The position numbers were made by a program, and so were the translations under genes. From Segnochrobactrum spirostomi (GTDB lineage: Bacteria > Pseudomonadota > Alphaproteobacteria > Rhizobiales > Segnochrobactraceae), in the NCBI RefSeq assembly GCF_009600605.1, contig NZ_VWNA01000001.1:1466490-1530489 (forward strand): 64,000 nt of DNA. The letters run 5' to 3'. Positions within the stretch are counted from its first letter, which is position 1; each line of letters begins with the position of its first letter. The notes below the pieces were generated by a model. That model saw nothing but the letters and a program-made list of their open reading frames with translations. It ran no database searches and was not told the origin of the DNA. Positions 53,896-63,407 of the stretch are shown here, one piece after another.

Positions 53896-54549
53896 ATGAG
53901 CCAGGCCGCCACCGTTCTCTCAGACCGCAAGGTTCGCAAGGCGCCGAAGGAAGCGCGCCAGTTGCAGCTCATCGAGGCGACGATCGATTCGCTCGCCAAG
54001 CGCGGCTACTCCGACACCACCCTCGCCAACGTCGCCGAGGGCGCGAAGCTGTCGCGCGGCATCGTCAATTTCCACTTCGAAACCAAAGAGAACCTGCTCG
54101 TCGCCACGCTCCAATACATGGCCGACGAATATGCCGACCATTGGAACGAGGCCCTGGAGAAGGCCGGCCCCAGCGCGGCCGAGCGGATGTGGGCGTTGGT
54201 CGGCGCCGATTTTGACCGCCGCATCTGCACGCGGCGCAAGCTCGCCGCCTGGTGCGCCTTCTGGGGCGAGGCCAAGTCGCGGCCGACCTACCTTTCGCTC
54301 TGCGGCGCCCGCGACCTCAAATATCAGCGCACGTTCGAGGAGCTCTGTGCCGAGCTCAAGGTCGACGGCGGCTACGATTATGAGCCGCTCGATGCCGCCC
54401 TCGCCATCTGCTCGACCATGGAAGGGCTGTGGCTCAGGCTGATGATGAACGGCAAGCTCAGCCGCGAAGCCGCCCACGGAGCCGCGATCGAATGCATCGT
54501 CGCCTTCTTCCCCCGGCACATCGGGCGGGAAGGCCCCCTCCCCCGTTAG
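53896..54549 (+). CDS. BetI-like TetR family transcriptional regulator
   Basis: 217-residue repressor-type regulator. The N-terminal HTH covers about residues 22-65 (LQLIEATIDSLAKRGYSDTT, LANVAEGAKLSRGIVNFHFE). The C-terminal domain (WCAFWGEAKSRPTYLSLCGA, LWLRLMMNGKLSREAAHGAA) follows the BetI pattern, a choline-sensing regulator. It probably senses the cluster's amine substrate and binds the 22-bp operators at 42.7 and 45.9 kb. ATG 53896 is chosen by similarity; the longer frame to 53614 is not family-like. The binding-protein gene follows 25 bp later. Confidence 0.9.
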   Translation: MSQAATVLSDRKVRKAPKEARQLQLIEATIDSLAKRGYSDTTLANVAEGAKLSRGIVNFHFETKENLLVATLQYMADEYADHWNEALEKAGPSAAERMWALVGADFDRRICTRRKLAAWCAFWGEAKSRPTYLSLCGARDLKYQRTFEELCAELKVDGGYDYEPLDAALAICSTMEGLWLRLMMNGKLSREAAHGAAIECIVAFFPRHIGREGPLPR

Positions 54550-54574
54550 CGACCCCTCCAGAAAGGCGAAGGCC

Positions 54575-55663
54575 ATGACGTCGTTCGGCTCCCGAAGCTT
54601 CCCCGCGCTTCTCGTCTCCGCCTTGTCCTTGATCCTGGCGCAGCCGCTCGCAACGGTCGCCGCCCGGGCCGACAACCTCACCGTTTTCGACTGGGCCGGC
54701 TACGAAGACCCCGCCTTCCACCCCGCCTACACGAAGGAGCACGGCACCGAGCCGACCTTCTCCTATTTCGGCGACGAGGAGGAGGCGTTCCAGAAGCTGC
54801 GCTCCGGCTTCAAGGCGGATCTCGCCCACCCCTGCTCCCAGAGCGTCAACAAATGGCGCGACGCCGGGCTTCTCGAGCCGCTCGACACCAAGAAGCTCAA
54901 GAACTGGAACGACATCCTGCCCGGCATCGCCAAGATGCCGAACCTGATGACCTCGGCCGACGGCACGGCGTGGTTCCTGCCCTTCGAATGGGGCAACTCG
55001 CTGATGATCTACCGCACCGACACCGTGAAACCCGAAGACGTCGCCTCGCTCCAGGCGTTCGCCGATCCCAAGTTCAAGGATCGCGTCTCGATCGGCGACA
55101 ATGTCGACGACGCCTATGCGCTGGCGAGCCTCGCCATCGGCCTCAAGGACTGGACCAAGATGACCGACGCCCAGTTCAAGCAGGCGTCGGACTTCCTGCG
55201 CGCCGTGCACAAGAACGTGCGCGTCTACTGGACGGAAAACACGGACCTCAGCCAGGCGATGGCGAGCGGCGAGGTCGACCTCGCCTGGGGCTGGAACGAG
55301 ACGGCGACGACGCTCGCCAAGGACAGCCAGCCGGTCGCGACCAACCCGAACCCGAAGGAAGGCCACTCGACCTGGGTGTGCGGCTATGTGCGGCTGAAGA
55401 ACGGCGCGGCGCCGGAGGGCGAGGTCTACGACTTCCTCAACGCCGTGACCGATCCCGGCGTCTCCGCCTACCTCGTCGAATCCTGGGGCTACGGCCATTC
55501 CAACGCCAAGGGTATGGCCGAGGTCGACCCGGCGATCCTCAAGGCCAAGGGCTACGCGGACGTGTCGAGCTTCACGGCGAACACGCTGTTCCAGTCGCCG
55601 CTGCCGACGGAGCTCCGCCAGAAGATGATCGCCGAGTTCGAGAAGATCAAAGCGGGGTTCTGA
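54575..55663 (+). CDS. Pot-type periplasmic binding protein of the amine cluster
   Basis: 362-residue PotD-like protein with a signal peptide (about residues 1-32, ending AARA). Mature features are NLTVFDWAGYEDPAFHPAYT, DLAHPCSQSVNKWRDAGLLE, GNSLMIYRTDTV and VNKW/EVDLAWGWNE. Aromatic residues (Trp at FDWAG and GWNE, and WTEN) could cage a cationic amine by cation-pi contacts; this is inference. Encoded just after the TetR gene and 5.7 kb from its presumed permeases and ATPase. Confidence 0.9.
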   Translation: MTSFGSRSFPALLVSALSLILAQPLATVAARADNLTVFDWAGYEDPAFHPAYTKEHGTEPTFSYFGDEEEAFQKLRSGFKADLAHPCSQSVNKWRDAGLLEPLDTKKLKNWNDILPGIAKMPNLMTSADGTAWFLPFEWGNSLMIYRTDTVKPEDVASLQAFADPKFKDRVSIGDNVDDAYALASLAIGLKDWTKMTDAQFKQASDFLRAVHKNVRVYWTENTDLSQAMASGEVDLAWGWNETATTLAKDSQPVATNPNPKEGHSTWVCGYVRLKNGAAPEGEVYDFLNAVTDPGVSAYLVESWGYGHSNAKGMAEVDPAILKAKGYADVSSFTANTLFQSPLPTELRQKMIAEFEKIKAGF

Positions 55664-55700
55664 TTGGCGCCTGTCGCCGGCAACGCACCGCCGGACGCGG

Positions 55701-57212
55701 TCAGCCCGGCGGCATGCGGAGGAAATGCCGGATGCGTTCGGCGAGCGTGCTGCCGTTGCCGGCGTCGCCCTCCCCGGCGTGCGGATTGAGACGGCGCCGC
55801 TCGATCTCCAACTGGCGGGTGTAGGCGGCTCCGATCTCCTCGGCGATGGAGGGCCGCTCGTGGATGAGAGGCGCCAAGCTTTCCTTATCGATCGAGTAGA
55901 CCACCACCGACGTAAGGGCGAGGATCGTGCCGCGTTCGCCCTCGCCGGTGAGCAGGCCCATCTCGCCGAAGAAGTCGCCGGGCGCGAGCCGGGCGATCTC
56001 GCGGCTCCGCTGGCCCTCGGAGCGTGTCACCGCCAGAACGCCGCGGCGGACGATCATCAGCATGGTGAGCGCGACGCCCTGCTCTCCGACGACCTCCCCC
56101 TTGCGGTAGCTCCGCCGCGTCATCCGCGCCGCAAGCGCCTCCTTCTCCTCCTCGTTCATGCCCGCAAACAACGGCAGCACGTCGAGGAGGCGGAGCGCGG
56201 TCGATCTCCCCGGAGAGGAAAATGCGCCGGGTTGGGGAAGCGAGGCTGAGTCGCTGGGCGGGGCGAACAGCACGCCGGCGGCCTTGGTGTGCCGAAAGAT
56301 GAGGTCGAAGATCTCGTTCTTGGCCGCACCTACGTTCGCAAAGTCGGCGACGCGGAAGGTCAGATCGAGCACGATCGCCGTCGCGTCGATCGACGTCACG
56401 AAGACCTGAGGGGGCGGCTCGGCCTGGATCGACTGGCAGCTCAGCAGCACCTCGGCCATCACCGCGCACATCTCGCCGGGCGCCTTGGTCGGGAGCAACC
56501 GCACGGTGACCTTTGATCCGTGAGCGCGGGCGGGCGCGCTGCGGTTCGTGAGGGTCGCCTTGGCGATGGAACTGTTCGGCACCGTGACGAGGTCGTTGGA
56601 GCCGTTGAGCAGGTAGGTGGCGCGCCAGTTGGTCTCGAGCACTTGGCCTTCGCTGCCGTCGGCGAGCACGATCCAGTCCCCGACCGCGTAGGCCTTGCCG
56701 AGATTGAGGGCGATGCCGGAGAAGACGTCGTTGAGCGAGCTTTGCAGGGCGAGGCCGAGGATGATCGCAAGCACGCCTGAGGTCGCGATCAGCGTGCCGA
56801 CCGGAAAGCTGAAGACATAGGCGACGACGGACAGCGTCGCCCCGACATAGACGAGGCCGACGAGCAGATCCTGGAGCAACTGGCTCTCGCGCGGCCGCCG
56901 CTCGAAGATCAGGAAGACGCGAACGAAGCCGGCGAGCGTGAGCGCCGCATTGACCCACCAGATGATCTTGGCGATGCCGACAAAGACGTTCTGCAATTCC
57001 GAGATCGGCTTCGGGGTCGGCGCGTAGGGAACGATCCCGTGATAGAAGAGCAGGGCCGTGAGGGCCACGAACAGCGCAAACTGACCCGCGAACCGTCCGC
57101 GTGGATAACCGCGGAGGACGATGTGGCTGACCATGGCCCCGGCGAACGCCAGCGAGCCGGCCTGGACGATCGGATCGGTCAGTGCTTGGAGAAGGCTCGC
57201 AGAGACGGACAT
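55701..57212 (-). CDS. MscS-family mechanosensitive channel with cNMP-binding domain
   Basis: 503-residue inner-membrane protein. Four to five helices in residues 1-155 lead to the MscS pore/beta domain (SGVLAIILGLALQSSLNDVFSG, then GDWIVLADGSEGQVLETNWRAT and the NSSIAKATLTN segment). After the alpha-beta domain, a cNMP-binding domain occupies about 350-470 (LPLFAGMNEEEKEALAARMT, GDFFGEMGLLTGEGERGTIL). Such fusions resemble the bCNG channels, gated by cyclic nucleotides rather than tension. The gene stands alone between the amine cluster and pqqE. Confidence 0.9.
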   Translation of the reverse strand: MSVSASLLQALTDPIVQAGSLAFAGAMVSHIVLRGYPRGRFAGQFALFVALTALLFYHGIVPYAPTPKPISELQNVFVGIAKIIWWVNAALTLAGFVRVFLIFERRPRESQLLQDLLVGLVYVGATLSVVAYVFSFPVGTLIATSGVLAIILGLALQSSLNDVFSGIALNLGKAYAVGDWIVLADGSEGQVLETNWRATYLLNGSNDLVTVPNSSIAKATLTNRSAPARAHGSKVTVRLLPTKAPGEMCAVMAEVLLSCQSIQAEPPPQVFVTSIDATAIVLDLTFRVADFANVGAAKNEIFDLIFRHTKAAGVLFAPPSDSASLPQPGAFSSPGRSTALRLLDVLPLFAGMNEEEKEALAARMTRRSYRKGEVVGEQGVALTMLMIVRRGVLAVTRSEGQRSREIARLAPGDFFGEMGLLTGEGERGTILALTSVVVYSIDKESLAPLIHERPSIAEEIGAAYTRQLEIERRRLNPHAGEGDAGNGSTLAERIRHFLRMPPG

Positions 57213-57411
57213 GGCTGAACTTCGCCGCCCGGAAACGGCCGGCCTCCCGCATTTCACCCCACCGCGGCGCTGTCGATCCGCACGCACCCCGAGCCCGGGC
57301 ACGCGCGTCGCATCGCGGTGGCGAAACGAACCATGAAGCCATTCGCTGCGCCGACGCAACTGCGGGCGGTGCATGCCGGCCGCCACGAGCCCTGGGACGG
57401 CGGCCTGTCGG

Positions 57412-58560
57412 TCAGCCTTCGCCGCGCGTCTCCGCACCGCCGATCCGGCGATAGACGAAGGGCGGCGGGGCGAGCGCGGCCTCGTCGCGGGCGAGCAGGC
57501 CGACGCCGGCATGGAACGGCGACTTCTCGCAGGTCGGGTCGGTGTTTTCCGCAGCGCCGGTCAGCGCCAGCGCTTGGCAGCGGCAGCCGCCCCAATCGCG
57601 CTCCTTGCGCTCGCAGCTTCGGCACGGCTCCGGCATCCAATCGGTGCCGCGATAGGCATTCATGGCCGGCGAGGCGAACCAGGCATCGGCGAGGGAATGC
57701 TCCTTCACCGACCAGAATTCGAGGCCCGGGATCGTCTCCGCGGCGTGGCAGGGCAGCACCTTGCCGGACGGCGTCACGTTGAGGGTGCGCCGCGCCCAGC
57801 CGCCCATGCAGGCCTTCGGATAACGGGCATAATAATCCGGCACCACGAGATCGATGACGAGTTGCCCCTCGAGCCGCTGCCGCGCCGCCTCGACCACCGC
57901 GATCGAGCGCGACACGTCCTGGCGATCCGGCATCAGGGCGGCCCGGTTGAGCAGGCCCCAGCCATAATATTGGGTGTGGGCGATCTCGAGCCGCCGGGCG
58001 CCGAGCGCCACCGCGAGCTCGATCATCGCCGGAACCTCGGTGATGTTGGCGCGGTGGATCACCGCGTTCACCGTGAGGGCGAGGCCGAGGCGGCCGACCT
58101 CCGCGGCGAAGGCGAGCTTCTGGGCGTGCCCGCCGGCGAGACCGCCGATGTGGTCGCCCGACGCCGCCTCCGCACCCTGGAGCGAGAGCTGGACGTGGTC
58201 GATCCCGGCGTCCGCGAGCGCCGGCAGCATCGCCTTGGCGCGGCCGATGCCGGAGGTGATGAGGTTGGTGTAGAGCCCGACCGAGGCGGCGTGGGCGGTG
58301 AGCTCGACGAGGTCCGCACGCGCCGTCGGCTCGCCGCCCGAGAGATGGAGATGCAGCACGCCGAGCGCCGCGGCCTCGGAGAAGACGCGCTTCCAGGCCG
58401 CGGTGTCGAGCTCGTCCGAACGGCGGTCGAGCTCCAGCGGATTGGAACAATAGGGGCAGCTCAGCGGGCAGCGATGGGTCAGCTCGGCGAGCATGCCGAT
58501 CGGTCCCGGCAGGCTCGGCCGGGCGGACGCGGCGTTCTCGGGACTGACCGGCGCGTTCAT
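57412..58560 (-). CDS. pqqE: PQQ biosynthesis radical SAM enzyme PqqE
   Basis: 382-residue radical SAM/SPASM enzyme that joins Glu and Tyr of PqqA by a C-C bond, the first step of pyrroloquinoline quinone synthesis. The [4Fe-4S]-SAM motif is CPLSCPYC (residues about 31-38), followed by [21 protein letters not shown] cysteines are seen in [26 protein letters not shown] and [12 protein letters not shown] 58560 overlaps the pqqD stop (ATGA). It is last in the pqqABCDE operon. Confidence 0.96.
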   Translation of the reverse strand: MNAPVSPENAASARPSLPGPIGMLAELTHRCPLSCPYCSNPLELDRRSDELDTAAWKRVFSEAAALGVLHLHLSGGEPTARADLVELTAHAASVGLYTNLITSGIGRAKAMLPALADAGIDHVQLSLQGAEAASGDHIGGLAGGHAQKLAFAAEVGRLGLALTVNAVIHRANITEVPAMIELAVALGARRLEIAHTQYYGWGLLNRAALMPDRQDVSRSIAVVEAARQRLEGQLVIDLVVPDYYARYPKACMGGWARRTLNVTPSGKVLPCHAAETIPGLEFWSVKEHSLADAWFASPAMNAYRGTDWMPEPCRSCERKERDWGGCRCQALALTGAAENTDPTCEKSPFHAGVGLLARDEAALAPPPFVYRRIGGAETRGEG

Positions 58561-58835
58561 CGCTCCACCACCCTCTTCGCCACGAGATCCTCGAGCATCG
58601 CGATCACGTCCGGCTCGATCTCGGACGGCGCCGCGTCGAACGTCACGGCGAGCGCCGCGACGATGTCGCCGATCGTACGCTTGCCGTCGACGAGCGCGAG
58701 CACGTGCGCGGCCGGCTCGTCGAGCTCGAAGGCGCGCTCCGGCGCGAGCAGGACGGGACGGCCGCGCGCCGCATCCGCCTGGAGGCGGACGCCGCGCGGC
58801 AGCTTCGGCACGTCGGAGGCGACGAGGGCGATCAC
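58557..58835 (-). CDS. pqqD: PQQ biosynthesis peptide chaperone PqqD
   Basis: 92-residue protein that binds PqqA and presents it to Pqq[21 protein letters not shown] and the [20 protein letters not shown] region are typical. The GTG at 58835 is the start: it forms a GTGA overlap with the pqqC stop and gives the usual family length; the longer frame to 58937 runs through pqqC. It overlaps pqqE by 4 bp. Confidence 0.94.
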   Translation of the reverse strand: MIALVASDVPKLPRGVRLQADAARGRPVLLAPERAFELDEPAAHVLALVDGKRTIGDIVAALAVTFDAAPSEIEPDVIAMLEDLVAKRVVER

Positions 58836-59629
58836 CGCGCCGCTCCGGGCACCAGGAGCTCGCCCGGTCGCCACGCCCCCGGCGGCGGCAGGCCGGGATC
58901 GACATAAGCGTGTTCGAGCGCATCGAGCTGCGACCACAGCACGTCACACTTGAAGCGCAGCGCCGCGAGCGCCGCCGCCTGCGTCTCGAGGGTCACGGCG
59001 TGGCGCTGCACATAAGCGAGGGCGAAGTCGGCGTCGCGCGGCGCCTGGGTCAGCCGCTTGCCGAAATAAGCGAGCGTTTCCTCCGAGATGAAGGAATAGT
59101 TGGCGAGCATGCCGGAGACGCGCTCGGAGATGATCTGCGGACTGAACATCTCGGTCAGCGACGAGGCGATCGCCTCGAGCAAAGTGCGGTCGCGCACGAA
59201 ATGGACGTAGGCCTCGACCGCGAAGCGGGTCGCCGGCAGGATGTGGCGGGTCGAGATCACCTCGTCGCGGATGAGGCCGAGCCCGTCGGTGAGCTTCAGC
59301 CAGCGATCGATGCCCCCCGCCTGGCCGTCCGTCTGCCCCTCTTCGCCGTCATGGTCGACGATGCGCTGGCGCCACACCCGGCGCAGCGCCGGATCGTCCA
59401 TCCGGGCCAGGATGGTGGCGTCCTTGATGGGGATCATCGCCTGATAATAGTAGCGGTTCAGCGCCCACGCCCGGACCTGATCCAGCGTCAGCTCGCCGTT
59501 GTGCAGGCGGCGGTGGAAGGGGTGGAGATTGTGGTAGCGCTCCGCCCCGATCTGCCGCAGCGCGGCGGCGAGCGCCTCCGGCGAGAGGAGCTCTTGGCTC
59601 GGCTGAAGCGGCGGCAGGGGCATGTTCAT
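58832..59629 (-). CDS. pqqC: Pyrroloquinoline-quinone synthase PqqC
   Basis: 265-residue cofactorless oxidase that performs the final ring closure and eight-electron oxidation to PQQ. Conserved stretches include [47 protein letters not shown] and the active-site region around [20 protein letters not shown]. Length matches the family (about 250). It overlaps pqqB by one base (59629) and pqqD by 4 bp. Confidence 0.96.
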   Translation of the reverse strand: MNMPLPPLQPSQELLSPEALAAALRQIGAERYHNLHPFHRRLHNGELTLDQVRAWALNRYYYQAMIPIKDATILARMDDPALRRVWRQRIVDHDGEEGQTDGQAGGIDRWLKLTDGLGLIRDEVISTRHILPATRFAVEAYVHFVRDRTLLEAIASSLTEMFSPQIISERVSGMLANYSFISEETLAYFGKRLTQAPRDADFALAYVQRHAVTLETQAAALAALRFKCDVLWSQLDALEHAYVDPGLPPPGAWRPGELLVPGAAR

Positions 59630-60585
59630 CAGGGCGTTTCCTCGAGCGCGACGGGACGGTCCTCGGCCTGCGGCGCGAAGGCGAAGCGCATCCCGTCATA
59701 GCCGATGTCCCATCCGGCCCGTTCCGCCGCACGGCGTTCGTCGGACCCGTCGATGAGCACCGGATTGGTGTTGTTGATGTGGGTGAAGACCTTGCGGCTC
59801 ACCGTGAGCCCGTCGAGCGCCGCGATCGAGCCATCGGCTCCGGCGATGGGCAGATGGCCCATGCGCCGGCTGGTCTTCGCGCCGACCCCGGCGGCGATCA
59901 TGTCGTCGTCGAACCAGCAGGTGCCGTCGAACAAGAGGAGATCGGCACCCCGACAGCGCGCGACGATGTCCGCGGTCACCGCGGCGGCGCCGGGGATGTA
60001 GACGAAGTGGCGGCCGTTCGCCCGGATCGAGGCACCGACCGTGCTCTCGCCGACCGCGCCGATCTGAAGGCTCTCGTCCTCGAGCCAGAGCGGCACCTTG
60101 CCCGGCACCGCGAAGAGCTCGATGGTAAGATCGTCTATGGGCTCGAACGCCTCACCGAGGGCGCACACATTGCGCGTCACCACATCATGCGCGAGCACGT
60201 CGAACACGCTGTTGGCGGAGACCGCCCGCAGCGTCTCGGCGCTGCCATAGAGGGCGAAGGGCTCGCGCTCGCGCAGGCTCAGGAGCCCGGCGACATGGTC
60301 GACGTCGCCGTTCGTGAGCACCACGGCGGCGATCGGCGAGCCGCGCAGACTGCCGCCGGCACCGTCACGCGGCTGGAGCTCGGGCGTTGCGGCGATCTGC
60401 TCGCGGATATCGGGAGAGGCGTTGAGAAGGACCCAGCGGAGCCCGTCCGCGGAAACCGCGAGGCTTGACTGGGAGCGCGGGGTCACGCGCGGATCGCCCG
60501 ACCGTGCGAGCGAACAGATGCGGCAGCGGCAGTTCCATTGCGGAACGCCGCCACCGGCGGCCGAACCGATCAGGATCGCTTGCAT
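59629..60585 (-). CDS. pqqB: PQQ biosynthesis protein PqqB
   Basis: 318-residue metallo-beta-lactamase-fold protein acting on a PQQ precursor (tyrosine hydroxylation has been proposed for the family). The start ILIGSAAGGGVPQWNCRCRI has the two-Cys zinc/iron region; LTNGDVDHVAGLL and the C-terminal VFTHINNTNPVL match. Start 60585 lies 76 bp after pqqA, a gap expected to allow higher PqqA production. Confidence 0.96.
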   Translation of the reverse strand: MQAILIGSAAGGGVPQWNCRCRICSLARSGDPRVTPRSQSSLAVSADGLRWVLLNASPDIREQIAATPELQPRDGAGGSLRGSPIAAVVLTNGDVDHVAGLLSLREREPFALYGSAETLRAVSANSVFDVLAHDVVTRNVCALGEAFEPIDDLTIELFAVPGKVPLWLEDESLQIGAVGESTVGASIRANGRHFVYIPGAAAVTADIVARCRGADLLLFDGTCWFDDDMIAAGVGAKTSRRMGHLPIAGADGSIAALDGLTVSRKVFTHINNTNPVLIDGSDERRAAERAGWDIGYDGMRFAFAPQAEDRPVALEETP

Positions 60586-60661
60586 GGCTGCATGGCTCCC
60601 GAGCGGGTCTCGACCACGGACCCATGGGGCCCGAGCCTCAGCGGCCCGGACCTCGCGGACC

Positions 60662-60751
60662 TCAAACTTCCGGCGGAAGCTCGCCGGACTCGTAGCTGTT
60701 GATTTCCATGCCGAGGCAGATCTCGACGATGCGGGGCTTCGTCCACTTCAT
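60662..60751 (-). CDS. pqqA: PQQ precursor peptide PqqA
   Basis: 29-residue ribosomal precursor. The cross-linked residues are Glu16 and Tyr20 in GMEINSYES, with the common MKWTKP start. ATG 60751 is preceded by GGAGGA at ideal spacing. The gene is too short for ordinary ORF calling but is fixed by its place at the head of pqqBCDE and the ExxxY motif. Promoter sequences are expected in the 277 bp upstream, which contain the palindrome TGGAACGGTTCCA (60851-60863). Confidence 0.95.
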   Translation of the reverse strand: MKWTKPRIVEICLGMEINSYESGELPPEV

Positions 60752-61028
60752 GATCGTTTCCTCCTAGACCGACAGGCCTTTGCAAGACCCATTGGAAGAT
60801 ATCGAGCGTCTTTCCGCAACGGCAACTGATAAGAATTTCATAAGCCATTCTGGAACGGTTCCAGCGAGTGTCCGGCCAAGCCTCGCGCAAGCCCCACCCG
60901 CCTCGCACCAGAAGGTCCCCGGCCGTCTTCCCCTTCGGGCCAATATAGCGAGCGGCGGGGCGCATCCGAGGGCCCTGCGACCCTCGACGGGATTGACACC
61001 CGGCACACCCTGGCGGCGTGATGGCGTC

Positions 61029-61400
61029 ATGGTCGGACCGCGGTCGTCTGCGCCTTGGCGCGCGCTTGCCCTCGTCCTGACGCTCGCGTTGATGATCGCG
61101 GGCCTCGGGCGCGGTATCGCTTTGGCCGCGAGTCTCCCCGTTCCCGCCCTGGTGATCGGCGACGTCGTCATTCCGATCTGCCACCCCGGTGGCGCAGGCG
61201 ACGATCCGGCTGACCTCGCCCGGCACGCCTGCTGCAACGATTGCGCCCTCGGCGCCCCCCTGATCCTGCCGCAGCCCCCGGCCCTCTCGGCCCGCGCCTG
61301 GATCGCCTGGACCGCGGATCTCTCGCTGTCGCAGCCGCAGCGTCCGGCGCTGGCACGGCTGCGGCTGCCGCGCCTTTCCCAGGGCCCGCCGGCGGCCTGA
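61029..61400 (+). CDS. DUF2946-like small membrane/periplasmic protein
   Basis: 123-residue protein with an N-terminal hydrophobic segment (WRALALVLTLALMIAGLG) and a cysteine group IPICHP...HACCNDCALG, the DUF2946 pattern of copper-associated proteins often found beside PCuAC and CopCD. The cysteines may bind copper. The start is uncertain (ATG 61029 has a weak ribosome site). It is the first gene of the copper operon, 90 bp before the PCuAC gene. Confidence 0.65.
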   Translation: MVGPRSSAPWRALALVLTLALMIAGLGRGIALAASLPVPALVIGDVVIPICHPGGAGDDPADLARHACCNDCALGAPLILPQPPALSARAWIAWTADLSLSQPQRPALARLRLPRLSQGPPAA

Positions 61401-61490
61401 CGCCCCCGTCTTCTCAAAATCCCCGATCGTTCGAGACAGGCGAGACCCGGCCACGCGCGCGGGCGCCCGTCTCCGCATAAGGAACACGTC

Positions 61491-62057
61491 ATGAAAGCTC
61501 GTCTGCGCGCCATGCTCGGCGCCGCCACCCTTTCCGTCCTGTCGGCGATCACCCTCGCCGGCTTTCTCGCCGTCCTCCCCGTCCCGGCGACGGCCCACGA
61601 GGTGAAGGCCGGCGACCTCGTCATCGAACATCCCTGGGCCCGCGCGACGCCACCGGGCGCCGAGATCGGCGGCGGCTTCGTCACCATCGAAAATCACGGC
61701 AACACCGCGGACCGTCTGGTCGGCGGCTCCCTCGAGGGCGCCAAGGAATTCCAGGTCCACGAGATGTCGATGGACAACGGCGTCATGAAGATGCGGCAGG
61801 TTGAGGGGCTCGACATCCCCGCTGGCGGCAAGGTGACGCTCGCGCCGGGCGGTTACCACGTCATGTTCGTCGGCCTCGCTCAGCCCCTCAAGCAGGGCAC
61901 CCTGGTGCCGGGAACCCTGGTCTTCCAGCATGCCGGCACGGTGAAGGTCGAATTCAAGGTCGAGGCGGTGGGCGCCAAGGGTCCCGAGCACGGCGGCGCG
62001 AAGGCCGACGGCCATTCCGGCCACTCGGACTCCATGCCCGGCATGAACATGAACTGA
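61491..62057 (+). CDS. PCu(A)C-type periplasmic copper chaperone
   Basis: 188-residue exported protein (signal peptide to about residue 35, ending ATAHE). The mature domain has HPWARATPPGAEIGGGFVTI and the copper-site residues in VHEMSMDNGVMKMRQVEG and GGYHVMFVGL (His/Met ligands). A His/Met-rich C-terminal tail (HGGAKADGHSGHSDSMPGMN) adds further copper sites. PCuAC proteins deliver Cu(I) to cytochrome oxidase CuA centres. It heads the copC-copD pair. Confidence 0.92.
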   Translation: MKARLRAMLGAATLSVLSAITLAGFLAVLPVPATAHEVKAGDLVIEHPWARATPPGAEIGGGFVTIENHGNTADRLVGGSLEGAKEFQVHEMSMDNGVMKMRQVEGLDIPAGGKVTLAPGGYHVMFVGLAQPLKQGTLVPGTLVFQHAGTVKVEFKVEAVGAKGPEHGGAKADGHSGHSDSMPGMNMN

Positions 62058-62101
62058 CGCGACACCAACCGAACCCCGTCCGATCCGGAAAGAACCCGAT
62101 T

Positions 62102-62497
62102 ATGATCCGTACCCTCTTCTCCAAGGCGAGCCTCCGCTCCAAAGCGCCTCTCCGCGTGGGCATCGCCGCCGTCATCGTCGCCCTCGCGAGCCCGGCCTTC
62201 GCTCACGCCCATCTCAAGGCCGCGGTGCCGGCGGCGGGCAGCAAGGGCAAGAGCCCGAGCGAACTCGACCTCACCTTCTCCGAGGCCCTGAACCTCAAGT
62301 TCTCCGGGGTGAAGGTCTCCGGTCCCGACAAGATCCCCGTCTCGCTCGGTGACGCGATGCTGATGAACAAGAACACGACGCTGATGGTGCCGGTGGCGGG
62401 GCCGCTCATCCCCGGCACCTACACCGTCGAATGGCACGCGCTGTCGGACGACGGGCACAAGACGAAGGGAAGCTACACCTTCACCGTCACCCGCTGA
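62102..62497 (+). CDS. copC: CopC-domain periplasmic copper-binding protein
   Basis: 131 residues with a signal peptide to about residue 35 (ASPAFAHAH). The mature N-terminal His (AHLKAAVPAAG), the LTFSEALNLKFSGVKV stretch and the C-terminal EWHALSDDGHKTKGSYTFTV match CopC; the HxxSxDxH region supplies the Cu(II) ligands. The stop overlaps the copD start (TGATG-type at 62495-62499), so the two are translationally coupled. Confidence 0.93.
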   Translation: MIRTLFSKASLRSKAPLRVGIAAVIVALASPAFAHAHLKAAVPAAGSKGKSPSELDLTFSEALNLKFSGVKVSGPDKIPVSLGDAMLMNKNTTLMVPVAGPLIPGTYTVEWHALSDDGHKTKGSYTFTVTR

Positions 62498-63381
62498 TGC
62501 CGCCGGACGCCGCCCTGATCCTCGGCCGGTTCGTCTATGACGGACCGGCCGTGCTCCTGTGGGGCGCGGGCGGCTTTCTCGCGGTCCTGCTGCCGCAGCC
62601 GCTCGCCGCCCGGATCGGTGCGCGGCTCTCTCCGGCCTTTACCGTCGCGGCCGTGTTCGCGGTCGCGGCGGCCCTCGTGACCCTGCCTTTGCGCGCCGCG
62701 ATGCTCGGCGACGGCTGGGCCGACGCGCTCGATCCGGCGACCCTTCGCGGCGTCCTGTTCGAGACCGATCTCGGCCTCGCCTGGCTCGTCCAAGAGGCGG
62801 CCGCGCTCGCCGCCCTCGGCGCGGCCTTCGTGCCCGAGCGGTGGCGGACGGCGGCCTCTGCCCTCGGCGGCGGCGCGATGCTCATGAGCCTGCCGCTCGT
62901 CGGGCATGCCGGAATGCAGCAGGGCGGCCTCGGCCTCATCCACCGGCTGAACGACGGCCTCCACGTCCTCGCCGGCGGCTTCTGGCTCGGGGCGCTCGTA
63001 CCGTTCGTGCCGCTGCTCGCCCGCATCGACGATCCCCGTGACGCCGCCGCAGCCAATATCGCCCTGCGGCGCTTCTCCAACATCGGCCACGCCGCGGTGA
63101 CGCTGGTGATCCTGACCGGCGTCGCCAACGCAGCCCTGATCCTGAGCGGGAGCTCGATCGACGGCGCCTCGCTCTATCAGCGCCTGCTCGCGGTGAAGAT
63201 CGCCCTGGTTGCCGGGATGGTCGGGCTCGCGCTTCTCAACCGCTACGTCCTCGTGCCGCGGGTCTCCGCCCGATCCGGCGCGGTCGCGGCGATCCGGATC
63301 GGCAGCCTCGCCGAGATCGCTCTCGGCATCGCGGTGCTTGCCCTCGTCGCCGCCTTCGGGATGATGGATCCGGCCGGCTGA
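62497..63381 (+). CDS. copD: CopD-family copper uptake membrane protein
   Basis: 294-residue inner-membrane protein with eight predicted helices. GHAGMQQGGLGLIHRLNDGLHVLAGGFWLGALVPF-like region (residues about 140-170) carries the conserved His residues, and RRFSNIGHAAVTLVILTGVAN follows. CopD moves copper delivered by CopC into the cytoplasm. ATG 62497 shares a base with the copC stop. The operon may feed oxidase assembly. Confidence 0.9.
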   Translation: MPPDAALILGRFVYDGPAVLLWGAGGFLAVLLPQPLAARIGARLSPAFTVAAVFAVAAALVTLPLRAAMLGDGWADALDPATLRGVLFETDLGLAWLVQEAAALAALGAAFVPERWRTAASALGGGAMLMSLPLVGHAGMQQGGLGLIHRLNDGLHVLAGGFWLGALVPFVPLLARIDDPRDAAAANIALRRFSNIGHAAVTLVILTGVANAALILSGSSIDGASLYQRLLAVKIALVAGMVGLALLNRYVLVPRVSARSGAVAAIRIGSLAEIALGIAVLALVAAFGMMDPAG

Positions 63382-63407
63382 CGGCTCAGGTGAACGGGGG
63401 TGACGAC

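Noticed and set aside
60851-60863. Palindrome TGGAACGGTTCCA upstream of pqqA, tested as an EcfG site
   Set aside because: Neither strand has CGTT at 16-17 bp from GGAAC; it may be an operator but nothing links it to a known regulator.
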